Shown here in pieces: positions 7,772 through 21,391 of a DNA stretch of 64,000 bases. Position numbers and translations under genes: made by a program. This stretch comes from Lentzea aerocolonigenes (GTDB taxonomy: Bacteria; Actinomycetota; Actinomycetes; Mycobacteriales; Pseudonocardiaceae): contig NZ_BBOJ01000002.1 of the NCBI RefSeq assembly GCF_000974445.1, forward strand, positions 248,001-312,000, in the 5' to 3' direction. Each line of letters opens with the position of its first letter. The first letter of the stretch is position 1. The notes under the pieces were generated by a model. It was not told where the DNA came from. It made no database searches and worked only from the letters and a program-made list of their open reading frames with translations.

Positions 7772-8065
7772 ATGACTTCTACGACGCCCTCGCACACCCC
7801 GACGACCGGTGCGTTCTACATGCAGGCGGTCCTCTCGTTCGGGCTCTCGCTGACCGCCGTCGGCATCGGAGTCGTGTTCCTGCCCGTCGACGGGTGGGTG
7901 CGCGCGTTCCTGGGGATCGCGATGCTCTACACGGTCACGTCGGCGTTCACGCTGTCCAAGGTGATCAGGGACCGGCAGGAGGACACGTACATCACGAGCC
8001 GCGTGGACAGAGCCCGGCTCGACAAGCTGCTGGCCGAGCACGACCCGTTCAAGCTGGACGCCTGA
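7772..8065 (+). CDS. YiaA/YiaB-type two-helix inner-membrane protein
   Basis: 97 residues with a short Thr/Ser/Pro-rich N-terminus, two membrane helices (about 18-40 and 47-65), and a charged cytoplasmic tail starting V-I-R-D-R-Q-E. The layout matches the YiaA/YiaB domain family, whose function is unknown. CAGGA upstream can serve as ribosome site for the ATG at 7772. The last 17 bases overlap the convergent HIT gene. Confidence 0.75.
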   Translation: MTSTTPSHTPTTGAFYMQAVLSFGLSLTAVGIGVVFLPVDGWVRAFLGIAMLYTVTSAFTLSKVIRDRQEDTYITSRVDRARLDKLLAEHDPFKLDA

Positions 8066-8522
8066 GTCGATCGATCTCCGCGGTGAGCTCGGCCCGGAGG
8101 TCGTCGTGGGCGGGGCCGAGCGCTGTTCCCGGGTCGGACCAGCGCTCGAGCGGGTACAGCCAGACAGGTCGGCCGACGAGGTGCTTCGGCTCCCAGTCGT
8201 AGCGCGGCCAGACGTGGGCGTGCAGGTAGGGATCGGTGTTGCCGAGGATCTCGAGGTTGACCCTGCGGAACCCGTCGTCGCGGCGGGCGCAGACGCGTTC
8301 GACCGCCTCGCCGAGCACGTCCATGTCGGAGAGGAACTCCATCCGCTTGGGGCGGGGCAGGTCGGTCAGGCGCTGGACGTCCGGGATGTCGGTCAGCAGG
8401 ACGCAGTAGCCGGGGAGGAACTGGACGTCGCCGATGTTCGCGAAGCCCGCGGTGAGGCGTCGCAGGACGGTGGGGTTGGTGCCGCGCAACGACGTTCCGA
8501 TGCGGTCCTTCTTCCAGTCCAC
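8049..8522 (-). CDS. HIT-like hydrolase
   Basis: 157 residues. The protein has the HIT-like fold signature: a D-R-I-G-T start, the L-T-D-I-P-D-V strand, and a C-terminal H-A-H-V-W-P-R-Y in place of the canonical H-x-H-x-H, giving H-x-H-x-W. This variant is seen in diadenosine-polyphosphate-hydrolase-like proteins. The GTG start at 8522 lies 2 bases after the stop of the DUF2625 gene, with GAAAGG upstream, so translation is probably coupled. Substrate specificity is unknown, and the loss of the third His makes hydrolase activity uncertain. Confidence 0.68.
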   Translation of the reverse strand: MDWKKDRIGTSLRGTNPTVLRRLTAGFANIGDVQFLPGYCVLLTDIPDVQRLTDLPRPKRMEFLSDMDVLGEAVERVCARRDDGFRRVNLEILGNTDPYLHAHVWPRYDWEPKHLVGRPVWLYPLERWSDPGTALGPAHDDLRAELTAEIDRLRRPA

Positions 8523-8524
8523 GG

Positions 8525-9235
8525 TCAGGCCTTTCCGAGGGGTCCGGGAGCGGCGAGTCCGAGCTGTCCGCACGTGTCCGCGTGGAACGAGAGGAGTTCG
8601 CGCATCGGCACCGCCTTGCGGCTTGCGGCCGCGATGTTCTCCGAGCCTTCCTTCGACCACAACGGCGGATACGTCGTGATTCCGTCACGCAGGCCGAGGT
8701 TCGCGACCTCGGCCTGCCAGGACGGCCAGAACACCGTCGAGTAGTACTCGGGCAGGCCGCCGTCCAGCATCCACGTCAGCCAATGGCCGTGGCCACCGTC
8801 GAAGGTCTCCCACTCCAGGGTGTCCGGCGCGAAGTAGACGACCTGGCCCGGATCTCCCGGCCTGCCGAACCGTCCGGCATCCATGCCGTTCAACGCGAAC
8901 ACGCCGCCCAGCACGTCGTGCGCGAGCACCAGGCCCGCCTGGGGCGCCCATGACGGGTCGACCGACGCCGGAAACCCGTTCACCTCGGCCAAGCTCGGCA
9001 ACGAACCACTGGATCCGCCGTACACGCGCAGCCAACCGTGGTGCAGCACCAGCCCACCGGTGTTCAGCACGACCGCGCCGAGCAACGACCTGGCGGTGAT
9101 CTGCAGCTGCAGCAACGTGGCGCGGCACGCGGAAGCCTCCGGCGCCAACACGACGTGATCCACCGCCGCCAACGCCTCGATCACCACCGGCCAGCCGGGA
9201 TCGTCCACCTCGACGTGTTCGGCGATGTCTCGCAC
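8525..9235 (-). CDS. DUF2625 family protein
   Basis: 236 residues. The L-L-G-A-V-V-L-N-T-G-G opening of the domain, H-G-W-L-R-V-Y-G, the G-G-V-F-A-L-N-G block, Y-F-A-P-D-T-L-E-W and the final K-E-G-S-E-N are typical of DUF2625. The family has no assigned biochemical role. GTG at 9235 is preferred because GGGGG at 9241-9245 lies 5 bases upstream; longer in-frame starts would read through the carboxylase terminator. It forms a two-gene unit with the HIT gene. Confidence 0.8.
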   Translation of the reverse strand: MRDIAEHVEVDDPGWPVVIEALAAVDHVVLAPEASACRATLLQLQITARSLLGAVVLNTGGLVLHHGWLRVYGGSSGSLPSLAEVNGFPASVDPSWAPQAGLVLAHDVLGGVFALNGMDAGRFGRPGDPGQVVYFAPDTLEWETFDGGHGHWLTWMLDGGLPEYYSTVFWPSWQAEVANLGLRDGITTYPPLWSKEGSENIAAASRKAVPMRELLSFHADTCGQLGLAAPGPLGKA

Positions 9236-9255
9236 AGCATCCCCCACACGAGAAA

Positions 9256-9282
9256 GAGCCCCGGCCACAGCGACCGGGGCTC
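9256..9282 (-). terminator. Hairpin terminator after the acyl-CoA carboxylase
   Basis: GAGCCCCGG (9256-9264) and CCGGGGCTC (9274-9282) form a perfect 9-bp stem with a 9-base loop, 16 bases beyond the carboxylase stop on the minus strand. It separates that gene from the DUF2625-HIT unit. Confidence 0.75.
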
Positions 9283-9297
9283 CCCTCAAACTAGCGA

Positions 9298-14766
<5,469 letters not shown>

Positions 14767-14926
14767 CGACTTGGCTCCTCGCGGACATTACGACCTCAGC
14801 GGCAGTCGCCGCCCACTCGACGTACACACTCTCGGCTACTACCGGGTAACAAAATCGCTGGTTCGGAACGAGTTGAGCAGCGTGCTTTGTATGAAACCAA
14901 CAAGGCACCAGGTCCTCGGCACAGCT

Positions 14927-16189
14927 TCACTTGAGCCCGTGTCCCAACTCACGGCCGGGTGCGGGCTTCAGCTGCGACCACCCGATCGCCGCCGCGAGCA
15001 CGAGCGGTAACGCCGTGATCACCAGGGCGGACTGGACGGACAGCGCGTCGGCGATCACTCCGCCCGCCATCGCTCCGAGGGGCTGCCCGACGCCGAAGGT
15101 CAGCATGCGCCCGACCAGGTTCACCCTCCCCTGAAGATGATCAGGGGTGATCATCTGGCGGACCGTGATGCCGTTGACGATGACGATCGTCGAGGTCAGG
15201 CCCCACAGCGCCGTGCTGGTCACGGCCAGCGCCCACGTTTGCACGCCCACCAGCGACGCCGTCACGACAACCCCGGCGGAGAGCCCGATCGTCGTGACGT
15301 GGCGGGGCGCGCAGGCGTCACTGATCTTGGGCATGACGACGATCGCCGCGAACGACCCGGCCGCCAGCGCGCTGAACAACACGCCGATCCGCGCGTCGTT
15401 CTCCGGGACGTCGAACACCCGGAACGCGTACACGACGAGAAGTCCCGACACGGCACCACCGTTGACGGCCTGACCGACGCCCAGGGCGGTGAAGAGCCGG
15501 ACTGTGGGGTCTCTCCAGAGGAACTCGAGCCCTTCCCTGATGTCCGCCCGGAGGGAGATCCGGGGTTCCCGTCGCTGGTTGAGCGGCCTGAGGATCATGC
15601 GGACCAGCACCGCGGACACCGCGAAACTCAGTGCGTCGAGCGCCATCGTCCCCGCCGGCCCGATCACCGCGATCAGCACGCCCGCGACCGACGGTGCGGC
15701 GATGTGCACGGCGGTGGAAGCGCTCCAGATCGCGCTGTTGGCCCGGGCGAGGTTGTCGTTGCCGACGAGCGCGGGCACGGCACCGAAGTTGGCCGCGTCG
15801 AACCACACGGTCACGCTCGCCACTCCCCCGGCCACCACCAGCAGGTGGACCGGGGTCAGCGTGCCGGCCGCCGCGGCCACGGGCACGCTGGCGAGCAGCG
15901 CGGCGCTGACGAGGTCGGTGACGACCATGACCGTGCGCCGGTGCATGCGGTCGACGAGCGCTCCCGCGGGCAGCCCGAACACCAGGTAGGGCGCGGCCGT
16001 GAGAGCCGCGAGAGCACCCGTGTGCACGGCGCTGCCGGTGAGCGAGTACATGAGGACGGGCAGCGCGACGCCCGACACCGCGGACCCGGCGTTCGAGATC
16101 ACCCTGGCGAGCCAGAGCTTCCCGAACTCGCGGTCGGTCCACAGTCTCACCCGGTCGCGATCACGTCCGGGCAGCCCACTCAGATGCAT
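14927..16189 (-). CDS. MFS transporter (MFS_3/EntS-like exporter)
   Basis: 420 residues with about 12 hydrophobic helices. The loop-2 motif G-A-L-V-D-R-M-H-R-R is the MFS motif A, and the N-terminus L-W-T-D-R-E-F-G-K-L-W is typical of the EntS-like drug/siderophore exporter group. The ATG at 16189 gives the longest form. A GTG at 16150 (M-R-L-W-T-D-R) is an equally reasonable start and would leave room for a promoter facing the divergent GNAT gene. The substrate is unknown. Confidence 0.85.
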   Translation of the reverse strand: MHLSGLPGRDRDRVRLWTDREFGKLWLARVISNAGSAVSGVALPVLMYSLTGSAVHTGALAALTAAPYLVFGLPAGALVDRMHRRTVMVVTDLVSAALLASVPVAAAAGTLTPVHLLVVAGGVASVTVWFDAANFGAVPALVGNDNLARANSAIWSASTAVHIAAPSVAGVLIAVIGPAGTMALDALSFAVSAVLVRMILRPLNQRREPRISLRADIREGLEFLWRDPTVRLFTALGVGQAVNGGAVSGLLVVYAFRVFDVPENDARIGVLFSALAAGSFAAIVVMPKISDACAPRHVTTIGLSAGVVVTASLVGVQTWALAVTSTALWGLTSTIVIVNGITVRQMITPDHLQGRVNLVGRMLTFGVGQPLGAMAGGVIADALSVQSALVITALPLVLAAAIGWSQLKPAPGRELGHGLK

Positions 16190-16200
16190 ATCATGTGCAA

Positions 16201-16767
16201 GTGCACAACTATGGCATCAAGGTGGCGACGGCGGAGGACCTCGGGGGCGCGCGGTCGGTCATGCTCGACGCGCTGTACCGCGACTTCGGCACCGGCTACG
16301 TGCCGGGGTGGCACAACGACGTCATCGACCTGACCGGCCACTACCTGGCGCCGCGACGGCACATGCTGGTGGTCGCGATCGACCGGCGGGACGGCACGAT
16401 CGCCGGGACCGCGGCCCTGGACTCTCGTGGACCGCGCGAACCCGGCTGGCTCGCGCAGCGGTACCCGTCCGGGGCGACCGCGCAGGTGCGGCGGGTGTAC
16501 GTGCGGCCGGAGCACCGCCGGCGCGGCCTCGCTCGTGCGATGGTGGCCGAGCTGCTGGCCTTCGCACGGTCCGACGGTGGCTATCAGTCGATCTACCTGC
16601 ACGCCTACCGCCACTCTCCCGGCGCACTGGACCTGTGGCAGTCGCTCGGCGAGGTGGTGTGGGAGGAGGACGGGATCGTGCACTTCGAGCTGCGCGATCC
16701 CGTCGTGGACTCCGGTCGTCACGAGGTCATGCCTGCGGAATTCGGATCACATCCCCGGGGTGGATGA
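16201..16767 (+). CDS. GNAT family N-acetyltransferase
   Basis: 188 residues. The acetyl-CoA pyrophosphate-binding loop appears as R-R-V-Y-V-R-P-E-H-R-R-R-G-L-A-R-A-M near residues 98-115. Two GTG codons compete (16195 and 16201). TATCAT at 16189-16194 is positioned so that transcription would begin at 16201, so the second, leaderless start was chosen. It is divergent from an MFS exporter and may act with it in self-protection, but that is inference. The 3' end overlaps the convergent LysM gene by 41 bases. Confidence 0.82.
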   Translation: MHNYGIKVATAEDLGGARSVMLDALYRDFGTGYVPGWHNDVIDLTGHYLAPRRHMLVVAIDRRDGTIAGTAALDSRGPREPGWLAQRYPSGATAQVRRVYVRPEHRRRGLARAMVAELLAFARSDGGYQSIYLHAYRHSPGALDLWQSLGEVVWEEDGIVHFELRDPVVDSGRHEVMPAEFGSHPRGG

Positions 16768-17218
16768 CGTTGGGGTTCGTGATCACGTGCGGGTTCGCGC
16801 GCACCAGCCGCGTGTAGAGGTTGGCGTTGCCGTAGAACTGCAGGCTGATCGCGGACAGCGTGTCGCCGGGCTGGATCGTGTACTCCAGGTACACGCGGTA
16901 GCCGGGCACGATCCGCGGCCCGTACACGACGGGCACGATGACCTTGTCGAGCTCGGCGCCGTCCTTGGGCGAGGTCCAAAACACCTCGACGAAGAGCCTG
17001 TCGAGCGCGAACGAGGCGCCGGAAACGTCGACGCTGATCTGGAACTGGCCGTGGCCGCCGCCCCCGTCACCGGCCATGAACCCGCCGGTGACCTCGTCGT
17101 GTCCCTCGTGGATCCGGTAGTTGAACTGCGCCTCGAACGCACCGCCCGCGGTACCGGCGATCTGGACGTGGCTCCCGACCAGACCGAGCGGCCTCGGCTG
17201 CTGGACATCGATCGACAT
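16727..17218 (-). CDS. Gmad2-like and LysM domain protein
   Basis: 163 residues. The N-terminal half has the immunoglobulin-like Gmad2 pattern (P-x-x-x-x-x-V-G-S-H-V-Q-I-A-G-T-A, then F-V-E-V-F-W). The C-terminal 50 residues are a LysM module (Y-T-I-Q-P-G-D-T-L-S-A-I-S, ending H-P-G-D-V-I-R-I-P). No signal peptide or membrane helix is visible, so export is uncertain even though LysM usually binds peptidoglycan. The ATG at 17218 is preceded by GGAAGGGGAG, a strong ribosome site. Confidence 0.82.
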   Translation of the reverse strand: MSIDVQQPRPLGLVGSHVQIAGTAGGAFEAQFNYRIHEGHDEVTGGFMAGDGGGGHGQFQISVDVSGASFALDRLFVEVFWTSPKDGAELDKVIVPVVYGPRIVPGYRVYLEYTIQPGDTLSAISLQFYGNANLYTRLVRANPHVITNPNVIHPGDVIRIPQA

Positions 17219-17297
17219 GGTGACTCCCCTTCCTCCTCTACTAGGTCGCGAGGAGGAACGGGGTCGTTGCCCCGGGTCACCCCGGTGGCGCAACGGC

Positions 17298-17380
17298 TGG
17301 TGGTGGAGGACGGAGTCGAACCGCCTTTGCGTGAGCTCCCGTTTTACAGACGGGCGGGGCTCCACAGCCCCATCTCCACC
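17298..17380 (-). tRNA. Non-canonical tRNA, anticodon GTA by position (Tyr-like), CCA encoded
   Basis: On the minus strand, GGTGGAG (17380-17374) pairs perfectly with CTCCACC (17308-17302), followed by A and an encoded CCA (17300-17298). The T-arm is GGCGG-TTCGACT-CCGTC. The anticodon arm is CCCGT-CTGTAAA-ACGGG, putting GTA at positions 34-36. The D-arm is odd: a tight GGGGCT/AGCCCC hairpin with a 4-base loop, no U at position 8, and none of the usual A14/G18-G19 context. The variable region is about 12 bases with no clear stem, unlike the long arm of bacterial tRNA-Tyr. It may be a specialised or decaying tRNA. Confidence 0.8.
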
Positions 17381-17502
17381 ATTGCGCAAATGCATTTCTT
17401 ATGCCCCTGAGCTGCGCAGACACCAATATCATGGCGACACGCGCGAGACCTCTCAACTGATTTTCCCGAAACACCTCCCGGGGCTTGTGCGATATTCGGG
17501 AC

Positions 17503-20073
17503 GTGAAGGTGGTGGGACGCGGCCGGGAGCTCGCGCTGGTGCGGTCGCGGCTGGACGCGGAGACAGGTGGGCTGGTGCTGTGCGGCGGCGAGCCGGGCAT
17601 CGGCAAGACGAGGCTGGCGCAGGAGCTCGCGGGGCAGGCGCTCGCGCTGGGCCGTCAGGTCGTGTGGGGACACTGCGTCGAAACCGCGGGCGCACCGGCG
17701 TTCTGGCCGTGGCGGCAGGTGCTCAAGGCGGTCGGCGCCGACCCGGACGTGGTGCTCGCCCACGACGCCGAGGTGCCGCAGGACCGGTTCCGGGTGTTCG
17801 ACGCGATCGCGACCGCGCTGGACCGCGACGGCCTGGTGATCGTCGTCGAGGACGTGCACTGGGCGGACGAGGCGTCGCTGCTCGTCCTCGCGCACCTCGC
17901 CACGCAGCAGCGCAACGTCCTGATCTTCGCGACCTTCCGCGACCCGTGCCCGGCCGTCGCGGACCTCATGCGCTCCGCCGTCCGCATCGACCTGCACGGC
18001 CTGTCCGCCGACGAGGTCGCCGAGCTCGTCGGGCCCGAGCACGCCGCCGCCGTCACGTCGCTGACCAGCGGGAACCCGTTGTTCGTCACGGAGATCGCCC
18101 GCGCGGTCTCCGACGGCACCTGGCGGGCGGACCAGCCACCGCGCAGCGTCCGCGACATCGTCACCGCCCGGCTGGCGAGGCTCGGTGACGACACCCGCGA
18201 GCTCGTCAGGACGGCCGCGCTGATCGGCCGCGACTTCGACCTCGACCTCGCCGCCACCGCGTCCGGCCGGCCGATCAGCGCGCTGGACGAGGCCACGACC
18301 CTGATCGACGCGACCGGTCACCGGTTCGTGCACGCGCTGACCCGGGACGCCGTCGAGGCCTCGCTCACCACCGCCGAACGCCGCACGATCCACCGCCGGA
18401 TCGCCGAGGCGATGACGGACAGCACGCACTACGCCGACGTCGCCCGGCACTGGAACGCCTGCGGTGCCACGAAAGAAGCCCTCGCGTGGACGATCCGCGC
18501 GGCCGGGGACGCCGTCGACCGGCTGGCCTACGAGGAAGGCGCCCGGCTCTACCGCGCCGCAGCGGCGCTGGAGGACAGCCACGAGATCCAGGTGGCGCTG
18601 GGCAAGGCCGCGTACTTCGCGGGCGATCTCACGGGATGCGTCCAGGCCGCCCAGCGCGCCGCCGAGCTGGCGCGGACGCCCGAGCAGATCGCCGAAGCCG
18701 CGCTGGTCCTCGAAGCCGCCCCCGGCGCGGGGGTGAACGCGGTCGCGACCCCGTTGTGCGACAACGCGTTGCGCCACGACGTCAGCCCCGCCACCCGCGC
18801 CCGGCTGCTCGCCCAGCGCAGCCACCTCGCGTTCTACCGCGGCGAGCAGCACCGGCTCGACGAGCTCAGCCGCGACGCCCTCGACCTGGCGCGTTCCTGC
18901 GGGGACGACCGCGCGCTCGCCGAGGCCCTGCACGCGCGGCAGGAGGCCTGTCCCGGTCCGGCAGGACGGGCGGAACGGCTCGGGCTCGCCACCGAGATGA
19001 TCGACCTGGCGCAGCGCACCCGCAGTCCGCGCGGCGCGATGTGGGGTTCGCTGTGGCGGATCCACGCGTTGATCGAGAGCGGCGAACTCCCTGCCGCGCA
19101 AGAGGAACTGCCTGCCCTGCGGCTCGCGTGCGACCGCGTCGGCGGCCACGTCCCGCAGTGGCACCTGGACGTCGTGACGGCCTGCCTGGCCCAGGCGCAG
19201 GGCCGGTTCGCCGAGGCGCAGGAGGTCGGCCGGCGCGCCTACGACCGCATGCGGGTGATCGAACGCGAACCGGCGTCCGGCGCGTACTTCGCCCTGCAGT
19301 GCGGACTGGCCTGCCACCTCCCCGTCTCCGAGGACGGACTCGCCCTCGCCCGCCACTTCCACGACCCGCCACCGCGCTTCCGCCTGATGTCGAAGGTGAC
19401 GCGGGCGTTCCTGTTGCTGCGCGCGGGTTTCCGCGACGAAGCTCTGGAGTGGTACCGCCGCACCGGCCCGCTCGAGGAGTGGGACCTGCCCGCGTTCTTC
19501 GTGCTGCCCGGCCTCGTCGACGCGGTGCTGGTGACGTCGGGCCTGGACCTGACCGACGACCTGAAGCTGGTGCTGCCGAGGCTCGAGGAGTTCCGCGGCG
19601 AGCACGCGGCGGGCAACGGCGTCGCGTACATGGGCCCGGTGTCCCTCGCGCTGGGCCGCGGCCACCTGGCGCTCGGCGACCTGGACCAGGCCGTCACCGA
19701 CCTCACCACCGCCGTCGACGAGGCGTCGCGGGCAGGCGCCCAGGCGTTCGCAGCGGAGGCCCGCTGGCACCTCGCCGCCGCGTTGCGCGCACGGGGTGAG
19801 GACGCCGACGCCGTGCAGCGCGCGGCCGACCGCGCGATCCGCTCACTGGGCATGACCGCGTTCACGACCGTCGAGCTGAGCAGCCGTGAACACGAGGTCG
19901 CGTCGCTGGTCACCGAGGGCATGACGAACCGCCAGATCGCGCGGCGGCTCGTGATCTCCGAACGCACCGCGCAGAACCACGTCCAGCACATCCTGACCAA
20001 GCTCGGCTTCAGCACCCGCAGCCAGATCGCGGCGTGGATGAGTACCCGCCCGAGTACTCCGGCGGATGGCTGA
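17503..20073 (+). CDS. LuxR-family ATP-binding (LAL) transcriptional regulator
   Basis: 856 residues. An N-terminal AAA/STAND ATPase has Walker A G-E-P-G-I-G-K-T at 29-36 and a Walker B ending E-D-V-H-W-A-D near 115-121. A long helical TPR-like middle follows, and a LuxR HTH lies at about 792-850 (L-S-S-R-E-H-E-V-A through N-R-Q-I-A-R-R-L). GTG at 17503 was chosen because the domain begins right after it, and GATATT (17491-17496) lies 6 bases upstream, suggesting a leaderless transcript. LALs often activate secondary-metabolite or sugar-use genes, but no obvious target cluster adjoins it. Confidence 0.92.
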   Translation: MKVVGRGRELALVRSRLDAETGGLVLCGGEPGIGKTRLAQELAGQALALGRQVVWGHCVETAGAPAFWPWRQVLKAVGADPDVVLAHDAEVPQDRFRVFDAIATALDRDGLVIVVEDVHWADEASLLVLAHLATQQRNVLIFATFRDPCPAVADLMRSAVRIDLHGLSADEVAELVGPEHAAAVTSLTSGNPLFVTEIARAVSDGTWRADQPPRSVRDIVTARLARLGDDTRELVRTAALIGRDFDLDLAATASGRPISALDEATTLIDATGHRFVHALTRDAVEASLTTAERRTIHRRIAEAMTDSTHYADVARHWNACGATKEALAWTIRAAGDAVDRLAYEEGARLYRAAAALEDSHEIQVALGKAAYFAGDLTGCVQAAQRAAELARTPEQIAEAALVLEAAPGAGVNAVATPLCDNALRHDVSPATRARLLAQRSHLAFYRGEQHRLDELSRDALDLARSCGDDRALAEALHARQEACPGPAGRAERLGLATEMIDLAQRTRSPRGAMWGSLWRIHALIESGELPAAQEELPALRLACDRVGGHVPQWHLDVVTACLAQAQGRFAEAQEVGRRAYDRMRVIEREPASGAYFALQCGLACHLPVSEDGLALARHFHDPPPRFRLMSKVTRAFLLLRAGFRDEALEWYRRTGPLEEWDLPAFFVLPGLVDAVLVTSGLDLTDDLKLVLPRLEEFRGEHAAGNGVAYMGPVSLALGRGHLALGDLDQAVTDLTTAVDEASRAGAQAFAAEARWHLAAALRARGEDADAVQRAADRAIRSLGMTAFTTVELSSREHEVASLVTEGMTNRQIARRLVISERTAQNHVQHILTKLGFSTRSQIAAWMSTRPSTPADG

Positions 20074-20123
20074 CCAGCGCGAAGTTCCTAGGTTGGAGCC
20101 ACACCGACTTCAGGAGGAACACC

Positions 20124-20402
20124 ATGTGGCTCACCATCGCGACCCCGCCCACCAAGTCCCTCGAGCAGCTCGACAAGGCGTTGAACTCGGGCGTCCCCGA
20201 GGGCCTCAGGGCCCGCTACGCCTGCCAGACCGACGGCGAGTTCCGCGTGATCGCCGTCTGGGAGTCCAAGGAGCACGCCGACCGCTTCTTCCGCGAGGTG
20301 CTGGGGCCGGTTCTCGCCCGCGTGCTCGGCCCGGAACCCGCCGGCGCTCCCGCGATCGTCGGCATGGAGGTGCTGCGGGAGCTCATCCCGGCCACGTCGT
20401 GA
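20124..20402 (+). CDS. Small dimeric alpha-beta-barrel-like protein
   Basis: 92 residues with a beta-alpha-beta pattern (M-W-L-T-I-A start, then F-R-V-I-A-V-W-E-S-K-E-H-A-D-R-F-F) resembling antibiotic-biosynthesis monooxygenase or ferredoxin-like dimeric barrels. The ATG at 20124 has AGGAGG spaced ideally upstream; longer in-frame starts lie inside the LAL regulator's coding region. It follows that regulator by about 50 bases and ends before a hairpin terminator. Function is unassigned. Confidence 0.7.
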   Translation: MWLTIATPPTKSLEQLDKALNSGVPEGLRARYACQTDGEFRVIAVWESKEHADRFFREVLGPVLARVLGPEPAGAPAIVGMEVLRELIPATS

Positions 20403-20483
20403 CCGCGTGAGCTTCGCCGGCCGCGAGTACGGCGCCAGCGCAGTGCCCTTCACCCACACGAACCTCACCAGCCACATTTCTTC

Positions 20484-20534
20484 GCACGCGGGGAGCTTTC
20501 GTACTGCAGGAGCGCACGAAAGGGCCCCGCGTGC
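20484..20534. terminator. Long bidirectional hairpin between convergent genes
   Basis: GCACGCGGGG (20484-20493) pairs with CCCCGCGTGC (20525-20534), and CTTTCGT (20496-20502) with ACGAAAG (20516-20522). Two mismatched bases separate the stems and the loop is 13 bases. It lies between the small barrel gene and convergent tspO and can terminate both. Confidence 0.75.
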
Positions 20535-20585
20535 CGATCAGCAGGCAGGGGGTGATGGGGGTGCGAAGCGAGTTCGATACGCGCG

Positions 20586-21062
20586 TTAGTTCAGCGCCGC
20601 GATCGACACGTTCAGAGCGCCGGCGAAGCTCACCCACGCCAGATAAGGCACCAACAACAACGCGGCCGTCCTGCTGCGCCACCAGAACACGACCGCCAAC
20701 GCCACGATCGACAGCCACAGCAGCACGATCTCGGCGAACGCGAGCGCGTACCAGCCGAGCCCGAAGAACAACGGCGTCCACAGCGCGTTCAACACGAGCT
20801 GCACGCCGAACATCGTCAGCTCACCGCGCCCGGCACCGTTGCGCCACGCCAGCCACCCGGACAGGGCGATCAACGCGTACAGCACCGTCCACACCGGACC
20901 GAACAGCCAGGCGGGCGGCGCCCAGGACGGCCGTTGCAGGCCGAGGTACTCGTCGCCCGCGGACACCGAGAACAGCGATCCCACCACGGCGGTCACCACG
21001 ACCGCCGCGACGAACACGAACAGGACGCGCACGGGGTGGTGGCGCAACGGCAACGTGGTCAT
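20586..21062 (-). CDS. tspO: TspO/MBR family membrane protein
   Basis: 158 residues with five membrane helices. The family's W-A-P-P-A-W-L-F-G-P-V-W-T-V-L-Y motif is present, with an acidic N-W/L-rich segment (L-V-L-N-A-L-W-T-P-L-F-F-G) as in other TspO proteins. TspO binds porphyrins and tetrapyrroles and is often tied to light or oxidative stress. The ATG at 21062 overlaps the stop of the preceding gene (ATGA). This and the MerR/B12 regulator just upstream suggest photo- or cobalamin-linked control. Confidence 0.9.
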   Translation of the reverse strand: MTTLPLRHHPVRVLFVFVAAVVVTAVVGSLFSVSAGDEYLGLQRPSWAPPAWLFGPVWTVLYALIALSGWLAWRNGAGRGELTMFGVQLVLNALWTPLFFGLGWYALAFAEIVLLWLSIVALAVVFWWRSRTAALLLVPYLAWVSFAGALNVSIAALN

Positions 21063-21355
21063 GAAGAACTCCCGACAGGCAGGGCGCGGATGATGGCGAG
21101 CACCGTGGCGCGGCTGGGGGCCGCCCGTTCGGCGTCGTCGAGCAGGGTCAGTTCGTCGGCGAGCACGGCCTGGCGGATCGCGTCCCACCGGCCGGGCACC
21201 TCATGCGCGAGCACCTCGACCAGCCGCCCGCGCAACGCACGGCCAGCGGGGTCGTCGGACGGCAACAGCCGCCAGTGCGCACGCAGAACGCGCTCGGCCA
21301 CGTCCTCGCCACCCACCGCCCACGCGAGGCGGATCATGCGGTCGGCGAGGCTCAT
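21059..21355 (-). CDS. Hypothetical protein, first gene of the tspO operon
   Basis: 98 residues, predicted all-helical and soluble, with a motif-poor sequence (A-D-R-M-I-R-L-A-W-A start, alternating Leu/Arg/Glu). I do not recognise a family. The ATG at 21355 lies right after a well-formed promoter, so the message is probably leaderless, and its stop overlaps the tspO start by 4 bases, indicating translational coupling. Its place between a cobalamin-type regulator and tspO suggests a role in the same response, but nothing in the sequence proves it. Confidence 0.7.
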   Translation of the reverse strand: MSLADRMIRLAWAVGGEDVAERVLRAHWRLLPSDDPAGRALRGRLVEVLAHEVPGRWDAIRQAVLADELTLLDDAERAAPSRATVLAIIRALPVGSSS

Positions 21356-21362
21356 GCCCCGA

Positions 21363-21391
21363 AGTCTAGATTCGATTCAAAATCGTTTCAA
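21363..21391 (-). promoter_or_regulatory. tspO-operon promoter with MerR-type operator in the spacer
   Basis: On the minus strand, -35 TTGAAA (21391-21386) and -10 TAGACT (21368-21363) are exactly 17 bases apart. The spacer contains the near-palindrome CGATTTTGAATCG (21385-21373), the position where MerR-family proteins bind. The ATG at 21355 begins 7 bases after the -10. The same 13-mer lies upstream of the MerR gene itself. Confidence 0.72.

Noticed and set aside
17344..19770. Long open frame opposite the LAL regulator and across the tRNA
   Set aside because: No family features; it would cover a tRNA gene and the LAL gene, whose domains are clear.
20407..20589. 60-codon frame after the small barrel protein
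   Set aside because: It runs across a terminator hairpin and has no ribosome site or recognisable domain.
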